64,000 nt of DNA from G965218495 sp965218495 (lineage in GTDB: Bacteria > Bacteroidota > Rhodothermia > Rhodothermales > Bin80), in contig OZ244626.1 in the NCBI GenBank assembly GCA_965218495.1, positions 2,728,001 to 2,792,000 of the forward strand. The letters are read 5' to 3'. The notes below the pieces were generated by a model. That model did not search any database. It was not told the DNA's origin and saw nothing but the letters and a program-made list of their open reading frames with translations. A program made the translations under genes and the position numbers. Of the stretch, positions 26,687 through 35,117 are shown piece by piece. How positions within the stretch are numbered: the stretch's first letter is position 1; each line of letters begins with the position of its first letter.

Positions 26687-27958
26687 CCTCTGCTGACTTC
26701 TGCGTTGCGATCACATGCCTTACGGCACGTTCAGTCCGGCTTGGCCGGACACAACGCAGATCTCCCAGGGTAAGACCAACCGCCTTCCCCGCACACCTGC
26801 CGAATGTACCACCCCGACGCATAGATGACGCGGACTTTGCGATAACCGGCTCGCTCGTCCGATCGGGTAGGCCTCGTATTCGGTTCTTGTTCATCAGGTC
26901 GCGGGTTTGCTACACGCTTCCTTCAGACCCCGCCTCGCGGCGACGCCCTTGCGCTTCGCTAATCCTTCGCCGTCATCTGGCTGGATAGAGGACTTTCACC
27001 TCCAAGCTGTTGGCCATGCCTGGCACACCGGTAGCCCCCAGGTTTCCCCGGGGGCCCCGGACAGATCCGGACGTGCGCGCTAACGCATCCGGCTCCTCCC
27101 TTGGGTCGCGCTGCCGCGCATGACGTTAGCAGGTCGGCAAGCCGACCCGCAGCCGTAACCGATTCATCCCTGGGACGCGCAAAATCCGGCACTGAGTCCG
27201 GTACGTGTGGGACTGCACGATTTCCCCTTGGGTGCGACGCTTCGCTCCACTGACTCCGCCACGAGGGCACCCCCGCTTTGTTCGTCGGCTTCACAGCTAC
27301 GTATCGTCGCATCTGACTTCTCCTTGCCGTACGTCCTCCGCTCGGCTTTCGCCTTGGCTTTGGCGGCCCCGCCCGTAGCGCTGGGCAACAAGAAGATCTC
27401 CCAGGTCCCAGCAGGATATGTACATGCGTCCATGGGGTCCCGGACACCGTGGGCCTGTCCGCCGTCTCACCATAACGATGACGGACATGTTGCCTTCGAC
27501 CGAGCTGAAAGCCTCGGCGACCCAGATTACATGTTTTTCGGTGCTCAATAACCCTGGCCACACGCACCGCTACCGACGCTTCGCGCCCACCCTCACGGGT
27601 GGCCACGCACGGCTCGCGGAGATATGTACCTGGTTTCAGTTTCATAACACGGGACTTTCACCCGCTATATCCTGCCAGTTAGCCTGGCGCACCAAATCCT
27701 TCAGCACGGCCGCGAACGCCTCCTCCATCTGCGCATGAGTCGGTTGATCCTCCGTTGCAAAAGACAAACTCACGTGGTATACCGGCTTCTTGCAACGACT
27801 CGACTGCGCTGCCGCTACGCGCATCTCCCGCGCGATTTCCGACCGATTCTCCGAAAGCAGGTTGCACGCCTTTGTCCACGCTACGCGACCCCGACCACCG
27901 GCGTGGACCAGATAGCGCGCCAGGCCCGCGAAATCCGGCCCCCTGGTAACCTTGCCGA

Positions 27959-28351
27959 TCATAGCAGAGACCGCAGTGAAGGCACTTCGGCCAAGACCGC
28001 ACGCAGTCGGACCTCGTCTGGCAGCTCACCGGTCGCGTTCGCAATGTGCGCCAATTGATTGACGTTGTTGCCGATGCGCGAGAAGGCGTGATATGCTGCG
28101 TCGTTGACCTTCCGACTCAGCCGGGCACCCAGCCCCGCCTCACGCAGATAGACGCTGGTGCGCAAGCCCGCCCGCGCGGCCTTTTCCGTGACGGTGGCCA
28201 GCTCCTCATCATTCAGGCTCACCGGCAGCTGATGCCGGCGGCGCGACGCCTCCGGCAGGCGCGGACGTCCACCCTTGCCCTTGGGCAACTCCGTGCCCGC
28301 ACGGACCCTCGTCCTGTGGGACGAGCGAGCGTTTTCGCCATGCGAAAACAT
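27959..28351 (-). CDS. mobC: MobC-like relaxosome accessory protein
   Basis: A 130-residue basic protein, start ATG 28351. It has the MobC pattern: PVSLNDEELATVTEKAARAG followed by TSVYLREAGLG (ribbon-helix-helix-like) and the helix FSRIGNNVNQLAHIANATGE. MobC proteins bind and open oriT for the relaxase. Its stop overlaps the relaxase start by 4 nt, the standard mob operon order. oriT would be expected just upstream (28.35-28.55 kb), but no clear inverted repeat was recognised there. Confidence 0.8.
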   Translation of the reverse strand: MFSHGENARSSHRTRVRAGTELPKGKGGRPRLPEASRRRHQLPVSLNDEELATVTEKAARAGLRTSVYLREAGLGARLSRKVNDAAYHAFSRIGNNVNQLAHIANATGELPDEVRLRAVLAEVPSLRSLL

Positions 28352-28872
28352 TGCTCACTCAGCAGTCGCTGTGCGACTGATGCACCTACCCCACGCATCG
28401 TGTCCAAATCGTAACCGGCCTGCTCTGCTACGAAAAAAAAGCCGCGCTGACGCTCGGCACCCACATCCTATTAAACAATCACGGCATTTGACATTATCGG
28501 AAATGTTTTAGGACCCGAAAAACGGCGATCAACGACCGGCAAGGCGCCCTGCGCGCCGCCTTAGATCACCGCACACAACCACGGGTATACGGAAGGATAA
28601 AACGGTCGGGATGAGGGACTTAATTGGCGGCAGTTCGCGACCGTTTACAGGGTATCCGGGTCAGCTGCGTATTCCGATGAATTCGTCCACGGTGCCATTT
28701 GTGCGATATGACAGCCCTTGTCTGCATACGACACGTCTACACTACGGACCGCTTCCGGTACTGTGCAATGCGTCCTAAATGCCGTACCGGGTGGATTGCC
28801 AGTCGTTTAGTCCCGGTTACCCGCCAATAGTACTGCAGCGCTCCAAGGTCCGATCGCCGACAAATTCCGAGC
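28352..28872. other. Gene-free stretch upstream of mobC
   Basis: No ORF with recognisable features. It probably holds the oriT of the mob module. The only structure noted is the dispersed repeat at 28541-28586. Confidence 0.4.
28541..28586. repeat. Short dispersed repeat, copy 2
   Basis: GGCGCCCTGCGCGCCGCC plus TTAGATCACCGCACACAA, matching 18649-18695 with few changes and in the same orientation. Confidence 0.5.
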
Positions 28873-29489
28873 TTACGCGTTTGTCGTGCAAGTTAGGCCT
28901 TCGGGCCACGGAGGCGGCTCGGATGTTTCCGTCAGTCCTACGCCGCCCTTTACTCCAAGGGTAGTAGATGTAGATGCTGGCCGTAGCCATTTCTTCGAAT
29001 CGACTTTCGAATCGACCTCGCATTGAACTAGCGATACAAAGCGTCCCCGCCATCTATTCAAGCGGTCGCTAGCCGAGATTACACTAGTGTCTTGTACAGC
29101 GTGATATGTGGCGACAAGAGGATCGAGAATTGCAGGACGAAGCCCGCGGCGGGCCGGGAATTTATCTTGGTCATAGCTCTCTGAATCCACATTTGTGAAG
29201 AACAACCGACCCTGATCAATCAGAGCAGACAGTCGGTGAAGAAGATCGTTGTTTCGGATTCTGGGTACACCGCTGGTGGTAAGATCAGCTTTTTCCAGAA
29301 AGAACAAATGCTCTGCCTCGGCAAGCGCGCAAGGACACTCATTGGCCCATTGATGGATCCGGACGGCACGCTGTATATGTATCTGCCTTTCGTGTTGGTA
29401 GTGTGAGAACCGATAAACTGCGACTGCGATCCCTGCCTGTGTCAATGCGATAATCGCGCCGACTACTGCTAATAAAAGGCGATTATATA

Positions 29490-29681
29490 GTTAACTGAAA
29501 CTTGCTTCGTCCTGGGCAGCTGTCTTGGCCTTCGGTGCCTCCTGTCTCCCGCCCTTCAAAAACTGCCGCGCGTAGCTTCCAGTATCGTTAACCCGCCGTA
29601 GCGCGGATTCGCAGCTGGTGTGTTGTCCCACTTGTCCTGCAAGCGCTTACGCTTGCGCTCCTGCCGGTCGTCTTTTGTCAT
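29490..29681 (-). pseudogene. Passenger ORF of IS copy A, frameshifted
   Basis: Homologous to the intact 62-codon ORF in copy B. A 2-nt insertion near 29570 (GCCGCGCGTAGC versus GCCGCGTAGC in copy B) breaks the frame after the shared TILEAT region. Confidence 0.6.
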
Positions 29682-29732
29682 TTCAGTGCCTTGTTTCCGG
29701 TATTGATTGATCCGCTTGGTTGGTGCGCTATG

Positions 29733-30674
29733 CTACGCTGTCAGCGTCTTGTACATGAGCCGTTTGCCCACCATACCGGCCACGACGTGCTGCATTTGCT
29801 CCAGCGTATCCATTGTGCGAACGTTGTGCTTGCCCGCAAACTGGTGCACGTAGCGTTGCAAGTGCTTCTTGCTCAAGTGGTGGTACGTACCATGATACGC
29901 CCGCTTGAACATGCTCCAGAATGATTCCAGCCCGTTCGTGTGCGCCATGCCGTTGACCCACTCGCCGACCGAGTGCTTGACGGTTTCGTGCTGCATCCCA
30001 ATCATGCCCTTGTAGGCGTGCGCCTCGTCAGTGTAGACCGTTGTGCCGATCTCGGTGTTATCGTAGACGAACTGCTGTAAGGTCGCTGCGTCCGTGCTCT
30101 CCACCACTTCGGCCCGAATCTGTCCGCTTGCACGGTCCTTCAGGCCGGCCACCGCAGTCTTGCCTACCGGACCGCGTCCGGCTTTCTGCTTCCTGTGCTC
30201 GTGCTTGTTTTTCTCCAAGCCACCCACGTACGTTTCGTCGGCCTCCACCGGTCCCTCGAACGCAGCAGCCAGCAGTGGCGCAAAGGCGGCCCGTACGCGC
30301 TGCAACATGAACCAGGCCGTAGTCTGCGTCACATCGAGGTCGCGGTGGAGCTTCATGCTGGAGACGCCCTTCAGAGAAGTCATTTCAAGATAAATGGCCC
30401 ATACCCACTTCTTCAATGGCAGTCTGCTACTGGCCAATGCGGTACCTGTGCGCACCGAGAAGAACCGCTTGCACCGACGGCAGCGGTACGGCATTTGCCT
30501 GTGTGTGCCCGCATACGTGTCTGTGCCCTTGCAGCGCGGGCACACACGACCGTCCGGCCAAATCACAGCCTCGAACCACAGGACGGCCGCCTCCTCATTC
30601 GGAAACATTTCGGCCAGTTTGACCATGCTGATTCCCTTGCGATAACTGCGCCCAGGCCCCGATTTAACAGCCAT
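29733..30674 (-). CDS. IS1595-family transposase (copy A)
   Basis: A 313-residue ISXO2-like transposase starting at ATG 30674. It has a zinc ribbon (VCPRCKGTDTY ... YRCRRCKRFFSVRTGT), a helical region TSLKGVSSMKLHRDL, and catalytic segments VEADETYVGGLEKNKHEHRK, YTDEAHAYKGM and NGLESFWSMFKRAYHGTYHH. The spacing of E-S-F-W-S-M matches the family, unlike copy B. About 98-99% identical to copy B by eye; presumably active. Confidence 0.95.
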   Translation of the reverse strand: MAVKSGPGRSYRKGISMVKLAEMFPNEEAAVLWFEAVIWPDGRVCPRCKGTDTYAGTHRQMPYRCRRCKRFFSVRTGTALASSRLPLKKWVWAIYLEMTSLKGVSSMKLHRDLDVTQTTAWFMLQRVRAAFAPLLAAAFEGPVEADETYVGGLEKNKHEHRKQKAGRGPVGKTAVAGLKDRASGQIRAEVVESTDAATLQQFVYDNTEIGTTVYTDEAHAYKGMIGMQHETVKHSVGEWVNGMAHTNGLESFWSMFKRAYHGTYHHLSKKHLQRYVHQFAGKHNVRTMDTLEQMQHVVAGMVGKRLMYKTLTA

Positions 30675-31055
30675 GATTTCCCCGATCTGGTTTACCCCCT
30701 CATACGGCCGATCGGGAAGAAGGTTTCAGTTAACTATATAATCACCTAATAAAACGTCCATTGCTTTGCGCTTCGTTTCATTGACCGGATTCAGAATCCG
30801 GTGTATTGTAAACGGGGGAATAGCATTGCGCTATGTACCCGCGAAGGCGGCTAACCTGTGGTGGTGTCCGGCCCTGTGGATGCACAACTGGTATCCGGGG
30901 TTTAAGGTAAGCGTCCGGTGGAGTGCAGCCTTTGACCCCGAGGAGGCCGTGGCTCAGACGGGGAGGAGGGCATGGCGCGTGTCCGTGTCAGGCAAGGCGT
31001 TTCCACTGATAATACTAACTATCAGTGGTAAGACAACCCCGGAATATCTGCACGC

Positions 31056-31568
31056 TCACGGGCCGCGCGCTGGTAGTGCTCCTCGGCGGCGGGCCGCCTC
31101 CCTGTTGTAGCAGTCGTTACAGCGGGAGTGCAGTCCATTGAACCGGGTCCGGTCCTTGTAGAAATCGGTGTGCGGCAAGCGACCGCGGCATAGGGAGCAT
31201 GTGTACATGCCAGGGCGCACGGGTTTATTCCGCCTGTGCCTCGGCCTGAAGCGGCGGCGCGCATTGGACGGAGTGAGCGGCAAGGTGCGTGTCTCTGGAG
31301 TCAGGCGATTGAGCGGGTCAACCTCTGCGTGGATGAAGGCCAGTTCTCGAGCGTAGGCCTTCGCTGCAGGTACGTCTGCGGCCAGGATAGTTAGCTCGTA
31401 GGGCTGACCAGCACTGAGCCGCCTGTAAAGCTCCATGTTGACGGCGGCGTGCAGCTGGCCGTGCTGACGGATGCGCACGGAGACCACCTTAGAGGTAACG
31501 CCCACATAGGCGCGCCCATCCGCAAAGCCGATGCGGTAGATGGTGCACGAGACCTCAGTGGTGTCCAT
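31056..31568 (-). CDS. GIY-YIG-like domain plus zinc-finger protein
   Basis: A 170-residue protein starting at ATG 31568. The N-terminal half resembles a GIY-YIG nuclease core: CTIYRIGFADGRAYVGVTSK, then VSVRIRQHGQLHAAV and LYRRLSAG. The C-terminal half holds a four-Cys zinc-binding unit (MYTCSLCRGRLPHTDFYKD ... SRCNDCYNREAARRR) similar to HNH-associated or ribbon fingers. It follows the Sel1-repeat gene by 9 nt and both are probably cotranscribed. It may be a nicking enzyme or regulator of the mobile element, but the catalytic residues of a full GIY-YIG enzyme cannot all be confirmed. Confidence 0.6.
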   Translation of the reverse strand: MDTTEVSCTIYRIGFADGRAYVGVTSKVVSVRIRQHGQLHAAVNMELYRRLSAGQPYELTILAADVPAAKAYARELAFIHAEVDPLNRLTPETRTLPLTPSNARRRFRPRHRRNKPVRPGMYTCSLCRGRLPHTDFYKDRTRFNGLHSRCNDCYNREAARRRGALPARGP

Positions 31569-31577
31569 GACTGGTTG

Positions 31578-32093
31578 CTACAGGCCCAGCACTGCCTGAG
31601 GGTTCCCGTTCTCGGCCGCACGGGTATACCACTCGCGCGCCTTGGCGGCGCTCCGAAGCACGCCCGCGCCCTTCTCGTACAGCTCGCCCAGCTTGTACAT
31701 CGACCAGTGATGCCCTTGCTCCGCGGCTCGGTGATGCCAGCGGGCGGACTCCCGCTCATCTTTGCGTGCGCCGACTCCCTGCGCGCGGGCCTGTCCCATC
31801 TGGTACTGGGCCTTGGCGTGGCCCTGCCCGGCGGCGATGGCGAACCACTTCGCTGCCGACGCACTGTCTGCCACTACCCCGCAACCACGCTTGAACGCTA
31901 CGGCTACCTGGAACTGGGCCTCAACGTAGTTCTGCAGCGCGGCCTTCATGTACAAGGCGGCCGCCCGCTCGGGGTCCCGCTCCAGGCCTTGGGCACCCTT
32001 CCGGTGTAGTGCGGCCAGCTGGAATTGAGCCTCGGGGATGCCGTCGCGGGCTTGCGCCTGCAGCTGCGCCGTGTCATGCTGTGACGGATCCAT
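31578..32093 (-). CDS. Sel1-repeat protein
   Basis: A 171-residue protein starting at ATG 32093 and made of about four Sel1-like (TPR-related) repeats of 36 residues: EAQFQLAALHRKGAQGL, EAQFQVAVAFKRGCGV, KAQYQMGQARAQGVGA and HWSMYKLGELYEKGAGVL. There is no signal peptide, so it should be a cytoplasmic scaffold. It is first in a two-gene unit with the GIY-YIG-like gene. The function is not known. Confidence 0.8.
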   Translation of the reverse strand: MDPSQHDTAQLQAQARDGIPEAQFQLAALHRKGAQGLERDPERAAALYMKAALQNYVEAQFQVAVAFKRGCGVVADSASAAKWFAIAAGQGHAKAQYQMGQARAQGVGARKDERESARWHHRAAEQGHHWSMYKLGELYEKGAGVLRSAAKAREWYTRAAENGNPQAVLGL

Positions 32094-32222
32094 GGCAGTC
32101 TATGGGGTGGTGAATCACTACCCCATAATAGGCGCGCGAGGATGCGAGATGCTGGAGCTGGATGCATTGGGCGGGAATTATGACAGGACGCGGCTGTCAA
32201 CCTTGCTGTATAATTCCCGCCT

Positions 32223-33196
32223 CTACTCCGCGGCCTCTGCGGCTTGCGCCGCGTAGTAGCGGGCAACAGCGCCCTTTCCGGCTCTCTGGGCGCGGGTGTA
32301 GTGTGCTGGCATAGACGACGACTTCCAGCGTCCCGCCGTCTGGAGCTCGACCAGCGAAATACCCATCGCAGCCAGGTCCGAAGCCATTCGTACCCGGGGA
32401 GAGTGGCCCGTGAACCGCCCCTCTACTCCCCCATGGCGGGCTGCGTGCGCAATGCGGCGGGCTACAGTGCGACTGGACATGCCGAGTATAGACATGTCGC
32501 CGTCCGCGGCCATGCGGACATCCTGCAGGGCCGCTACAGTAGCCCGGGACACATAGAGCACCTGGCCGCGGGCGTCCTAGTCGGTCTTGCTGCGGCGCAC
32601 GGTCAATCGTCCGGTTCCATCCGACATCACCTGCAGGTCCTCCCACACGAGTGCCGCGGCTTCGCAGCGCCGCAGCAGTGCATCGCGCATCAGGCACACG
32701 AGCGCGATATCGACCTTTCCGCGCCGTTGGGCAGCGGCGGCGGTTTCTGTGCGCCCCTTGCTGTCGCACGTGGACGGCACGCCGTGGCCCTGATGGCGCC
32801 CACCATCGCGGCTGTTAATTCGGTTGCCTGCCTTGTCCCCTGCTGACCTGCCCTGGCGACCTTGCGCCGCAATCCCCGCAGCACGGTGGCCACCGCCGGG
32901 TGCGCTCCGAGCGTGGAATGGCCCGCCCATTCGTGGGCCTGTTTGATCGCGCAGAGCGTGGTCGCGCGCCAGGAGTGGGATTTATCCGCGTGGGCCGTCA
33001 GGTACATGGCCACCACTTCGGGCGCGGCCGGTAGTGCGGTAAGCCCGGGGTCGTTCGCCCATGCCTGGAAACCGCGCCATAGCGCCTGATACGTGCGTAC
33101 GGCGGTGGGAGCCAGGGCGTCTGCAAACGCCGATGCAACCCGGGCGGCCGCTTCGGAAGGCATGGCTTGCAGGGCTGTTGCGGGAAGTGTTGCCAT
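32223..33196 (-). pseudogene. Tyrosine recombinase, frameshifted and with an internal stop
   Basis: The N-terminal core-binding region starts at ATG 33196 (PSEAAARVASAFADALAPTA, TYQALWRGFQAWAND). The catalytic region continues in another frame (KVDIALVCLMRDALLRRCEA, VWEDLQVM, TVRRSKTD), ends at a TAG (32577-32579), then goes on DARGQVLYVSRATVAALQD. The C-terminal motifs are HSPRVRMASDLAAMGI, GRW and the tyrosine in PAHYTRAQRAGKGA. So there is one frameshift near 32780 and one in-frame stop. It is the likely integrase of the mobilizable element and is now dead. Confidence 0.75.
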
Positions 33197-33702
33197 GTCC
33201 GTTAATTACCCTCAACGGACATCGTTCACGGGCGGTGAATGGGGGTTTCCGGCGGCGGCTGGCGTGGGTAGTCAGCGGTTCATCCCCACCGCTCTTCTGT
33301 ATCCTGAAACGGGTGACAACACGATACCTGTCCACGCTGTAGGTAGTTCCGTTGAATCGAGCCTCGAAGAATGCCGCCGATTGTACGGACGACGAACACG
33401 AAGCCAGCAGTTTCAGCCACACCTGAGAATTGCTGATTGCAACTTCATAGAGATGCCACGCCGGCATGGATCAAGGACTTAAGTGCTGGGAGGCGGATTC
33501 ATGGGATCACAATGTCTACTGAGCAGGGTAAAACCCAAGTGCGCCTCACCGTCGGTCGCAATCCGGACGCATCATTGATTGTCGGGAGGCTCGATGGAAA
33601 GGTTCTCCCACGGAATTCGGGGTAGTCCCTAGCGTTGCAAGAATAGGGCGTAACGCTGCTGGACTCTGGTCAAATGGGAATGAAGCAAGCGTCCAACGCG
33701 CT
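33197..33702. other. About 500 bp without a recognisable gene
   Basis: Only shadow ORFs. It lies upstream of the dead tyrosine recombinase and could contain its attachment site, but no tRNA or duplicated core was seen. Confidence 0.35.
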
Positions 33703-33723
33703 TATCTTTGGGCGATTATATAG

Positions 33724-33912
33724 TTAACTGAAACTTGTTTCAGCCTGCGCGGCGGGCTTGGCCTTCGGTGCCTCCTGTCTCCCGCCCTTCAAAAACTGCC
33801 GCGTAGCTTCCAGTATCGTTAGCCCGCCGTAGCGCGGATTCGCCGCTGGCGTGTTGTCCCACTTGTCCTGAAAGCGCTTGCGCTTGCGCTCCTGCCGGTC
33901 GTCTTTTGTCAT
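33724..33912 (-). CDS. Passenger small protein of the IS1595-type element
   Basis: A 62-residue basic protein, start ATG 33912 (MTKDDRQERKRKRFQDKWDN, then TILEATRQFLKGGR). It follows the transposase by about 50 nt on the same strand, inside the terminal repeats. It is intact here and frameshifted in copy A. Role unknown; perhaps a regulator of transposition. Confidence 0.6.
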   Translation of the reverse strand: MTKDDRQERKRKRFQDKWDNTPAANPRYGGLTILEATRQFLKGGRQEAPKAKPAAQAETSFS

Positions 33913-33963
33913 TTCAGTGCCTTGTTTCCCGTATTGATTAATCCGCTTGGTTGGTGCACTGTG

Positions 33964-34908
33964 CTACGCTGTCAGCGTCTTGTACATGAGCCGTTTGCCC
34001 ACCATACCGGCCACGACATGCTGCATTTGCTCCAGCGTATCCATTGTGCGAACGTTGTGCTTGCCCGCAAACTGGTGCACGTAGCGTTGCAAGTGCTTCT
34101 TGCTCAAGTGGTGGTACGTACCATGATACGCCCGCTTGAACATGCTCCTCCAGAATGATTCCAGCCCGTTCGTGTGCGCCATGCCGTTGACCCACTCGCC
34201 GACCGAGTGCTTGACGGTTTCGTGCTGCATCCCAATCATGCCCTTGTAGGCGTGCGCCTCGTCAGTGTAGACCGTTGTGCCGATCTCGGTGTTATCGTAG
34301 ACGAACTGCTGTAAGGTCGCTGCGTCCGTGCGCTCCACCACTTCGGCCCGAATCTGCCCGCTTGCACGGTCCTTCAGGCCGGCCACCGCCGTCTTGCCTA
34401 CCGGCCCGCGTCCGGCTTTTTGCTTCCTGTGCTCGTGCTTGTTTTTCTCCAAGCCACCCACGTACGTTTCGTCGGCCTCCACCGGTCCCTCGAACGCAGC
34501 AGCCAGCAGTGGCGCAAAGGCGGCCCGTACGCGCTGCAACATGAACCAGGCCGTAGTCTGCGTCACATCGAGGTCGCGGTGGAGCTTCATGCTGGAGACG
34601 CCCTTCAGAGAAGTCATTTCAAGATAAATGGCCCATACCCACTTCTTCAACGGCAGCCTGCTACTGGCCAATGCGGTACCTGTGCGCACCGAGAAGAACC
34701 GCTTGCACGCACGGCAGCGGTACGGCATTTGCCTGTGTGTGCCAGCATACGTGTCTGTGCCCTTGCAGCGCGGGCACACACGACCGTCCGGCCAAATCAC
34801 AGCCTCGAACCACAGGACGGCCGCCTCCTCATTCGGAAACATTTCGGCCAGTTTGACCATGCTGATTCCCTTGCGATAACTGCGCCCAGGCCCCGATTTA
34901 ACAGCCAT
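33964..34908 (-). CDS. IS1595-family transposase (copy B)
   Basis: A 314-residue homologue of the copy A transposase with the same zinc ribbon and ISXO2-like motifs (VEADETYVGGLEKNKHEHRK). It carries one extra codon in the catalytic-acid motif (ESFWRSMFK instead of ESFWSMFK), which may impair it. Start ATG 34908. Confidence 0.95.
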   Translation of the reverse strand: MAVKSGPGRSYRKGISMVKLAEMFPNEEAAVLWFEAVIWPDGRVCPRCKGTDTYAGTHRQMPYRCRACKRFFSVRTGTALASSRLPLKKWVWAIYLEMTSLKGVSSMKLHRDLDVTQTTAWFMLQRVRAAFAPLLAAAFEGPVEADETYVGGLEKNKHEHRKQKAGRGPVGKTAVAGLKDRASGQIRAEVVERTDAATLQQFVYDNTEIGTTVYTDEAHAYKGMIGMQHETVKHSVGEWVNGMAHTNGLESFWRSMFKRAYHGTYHHLSKKHLQRYVHQFAGKHNVRTMDTLEQMQHVVAGMVGKRLMYKTLTA

Positions 34909-35117
34909 GATTTCCCCGATCTGGTTTACCCCCTCATACGGCCGATCGGGAAGAATGTTTCAGTTAACTATATAATCACCTATCTTTGAGGTCTCCAAAA
35001 GTCCTCAAATGCCGCTTTTTGAAGGAAAACCAATTGCTCTTTCCTCGCAGGGCCGCCAAGACGATACAGTCACCGATTCCGGTATGAGCCAACAAAAATG
35101 AGACAAGGTCGTTTGCA

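Larger units (their letters stand above)
23601..27692 (-). mobile_element. Group II intron (outer) in the relaxase gene
   Basis: The 5' end is GTGCGCCAGGC at 27692 (reverse strand), the canonical GUGYG start, next to exon GGATTTG. Domain V is at about 23643-23678 (CGCCGTGTACGG, ACCC loop, CGTACGCACGGTGG) and domain VI at 23601-23640, ending before exon GGTTTGCAGG. The intron encodes its own reverse transcriptase. A second intron sits inside it. Length without the inner intron is about 2.5 kb. Confidence 0.8.
22458..27962 (-). pseudogene. Relaxase gene interrupted by a group II intron and lacking its HUH motif
   Basis: The 5' exon (27693-27962) starts MIGKVTRGPDFAGLARYLVH and runs to AAVLKDL. 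The 3' exon (22458-23600) resumes GLQAHQAWIVAHRDT, then GKAWSASHDYRRIERTLRQL and a long helical C-terminal region. Removing the intron restores KDL-GLQAHQ in frame. In relaxases of this type HRDT is followed by a PHVHVMVNRV-like segment holding the metal-binding HxH, then GKAW. Here HRDT joins GKAW directly, so about 17 residues including the catalytic histidines are missing. The protein would be inactive even after splicing. The start codon overlaps the mobC stop (ATGA). Confidence 0.8.
29478..30746 (-). mobile_element. IS1595-family insertion sequence, copy A
   Basis: A 1269-bp element with terminal inverted repeats GG(C/T)GATTATATAGTTAACTG. An 8-bp target duplication TAATAAAA flanks it at 29470-29477 and 30747-30754. 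It carries a transposase and a degraded passenger ORF. Confidence 0.95.
28873..30761 (-). pseudogene. Membrane-anchored hypothetical protein interrupted by IS1595-type copy A
   Basis: The ATG at 30761 opens MDVLL; the frame is cut after five codons by the IS at 29478-30746. After removing the IS and one copy of the target duplication it continues AVVGAIIALTQAGIAVAVYR to a stop at 28873, giving about 203 residues. The N-terminus would be a single membrane helix, followed by a soluble region with ALAEAEHLFFLEKADLTT and LHRLSALIDQGRLFFTNVD. No family is recognised. The insertion removes the start and half the anchor, so the gene is inactivated. Confidence 0.65.
33711..34980 (-). mobile_element. 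IS1595-family insertion sequence, copy B
   Basis: A 1270-bp element with the same inverted ends as copy A. An 8-bp target duplication TATCTTTG flanks it at 33703-33710 and 34981-34988. Copies A and B are in the same orientation and bracket the GIY-YIG, Sel1 and recombinase genes. Confidence 0.95.

Noticed and set aside
32577..32930. Separate reverse-strand protein
   Set aside because: It is the middle frame of the broken tyrosine recombinase.
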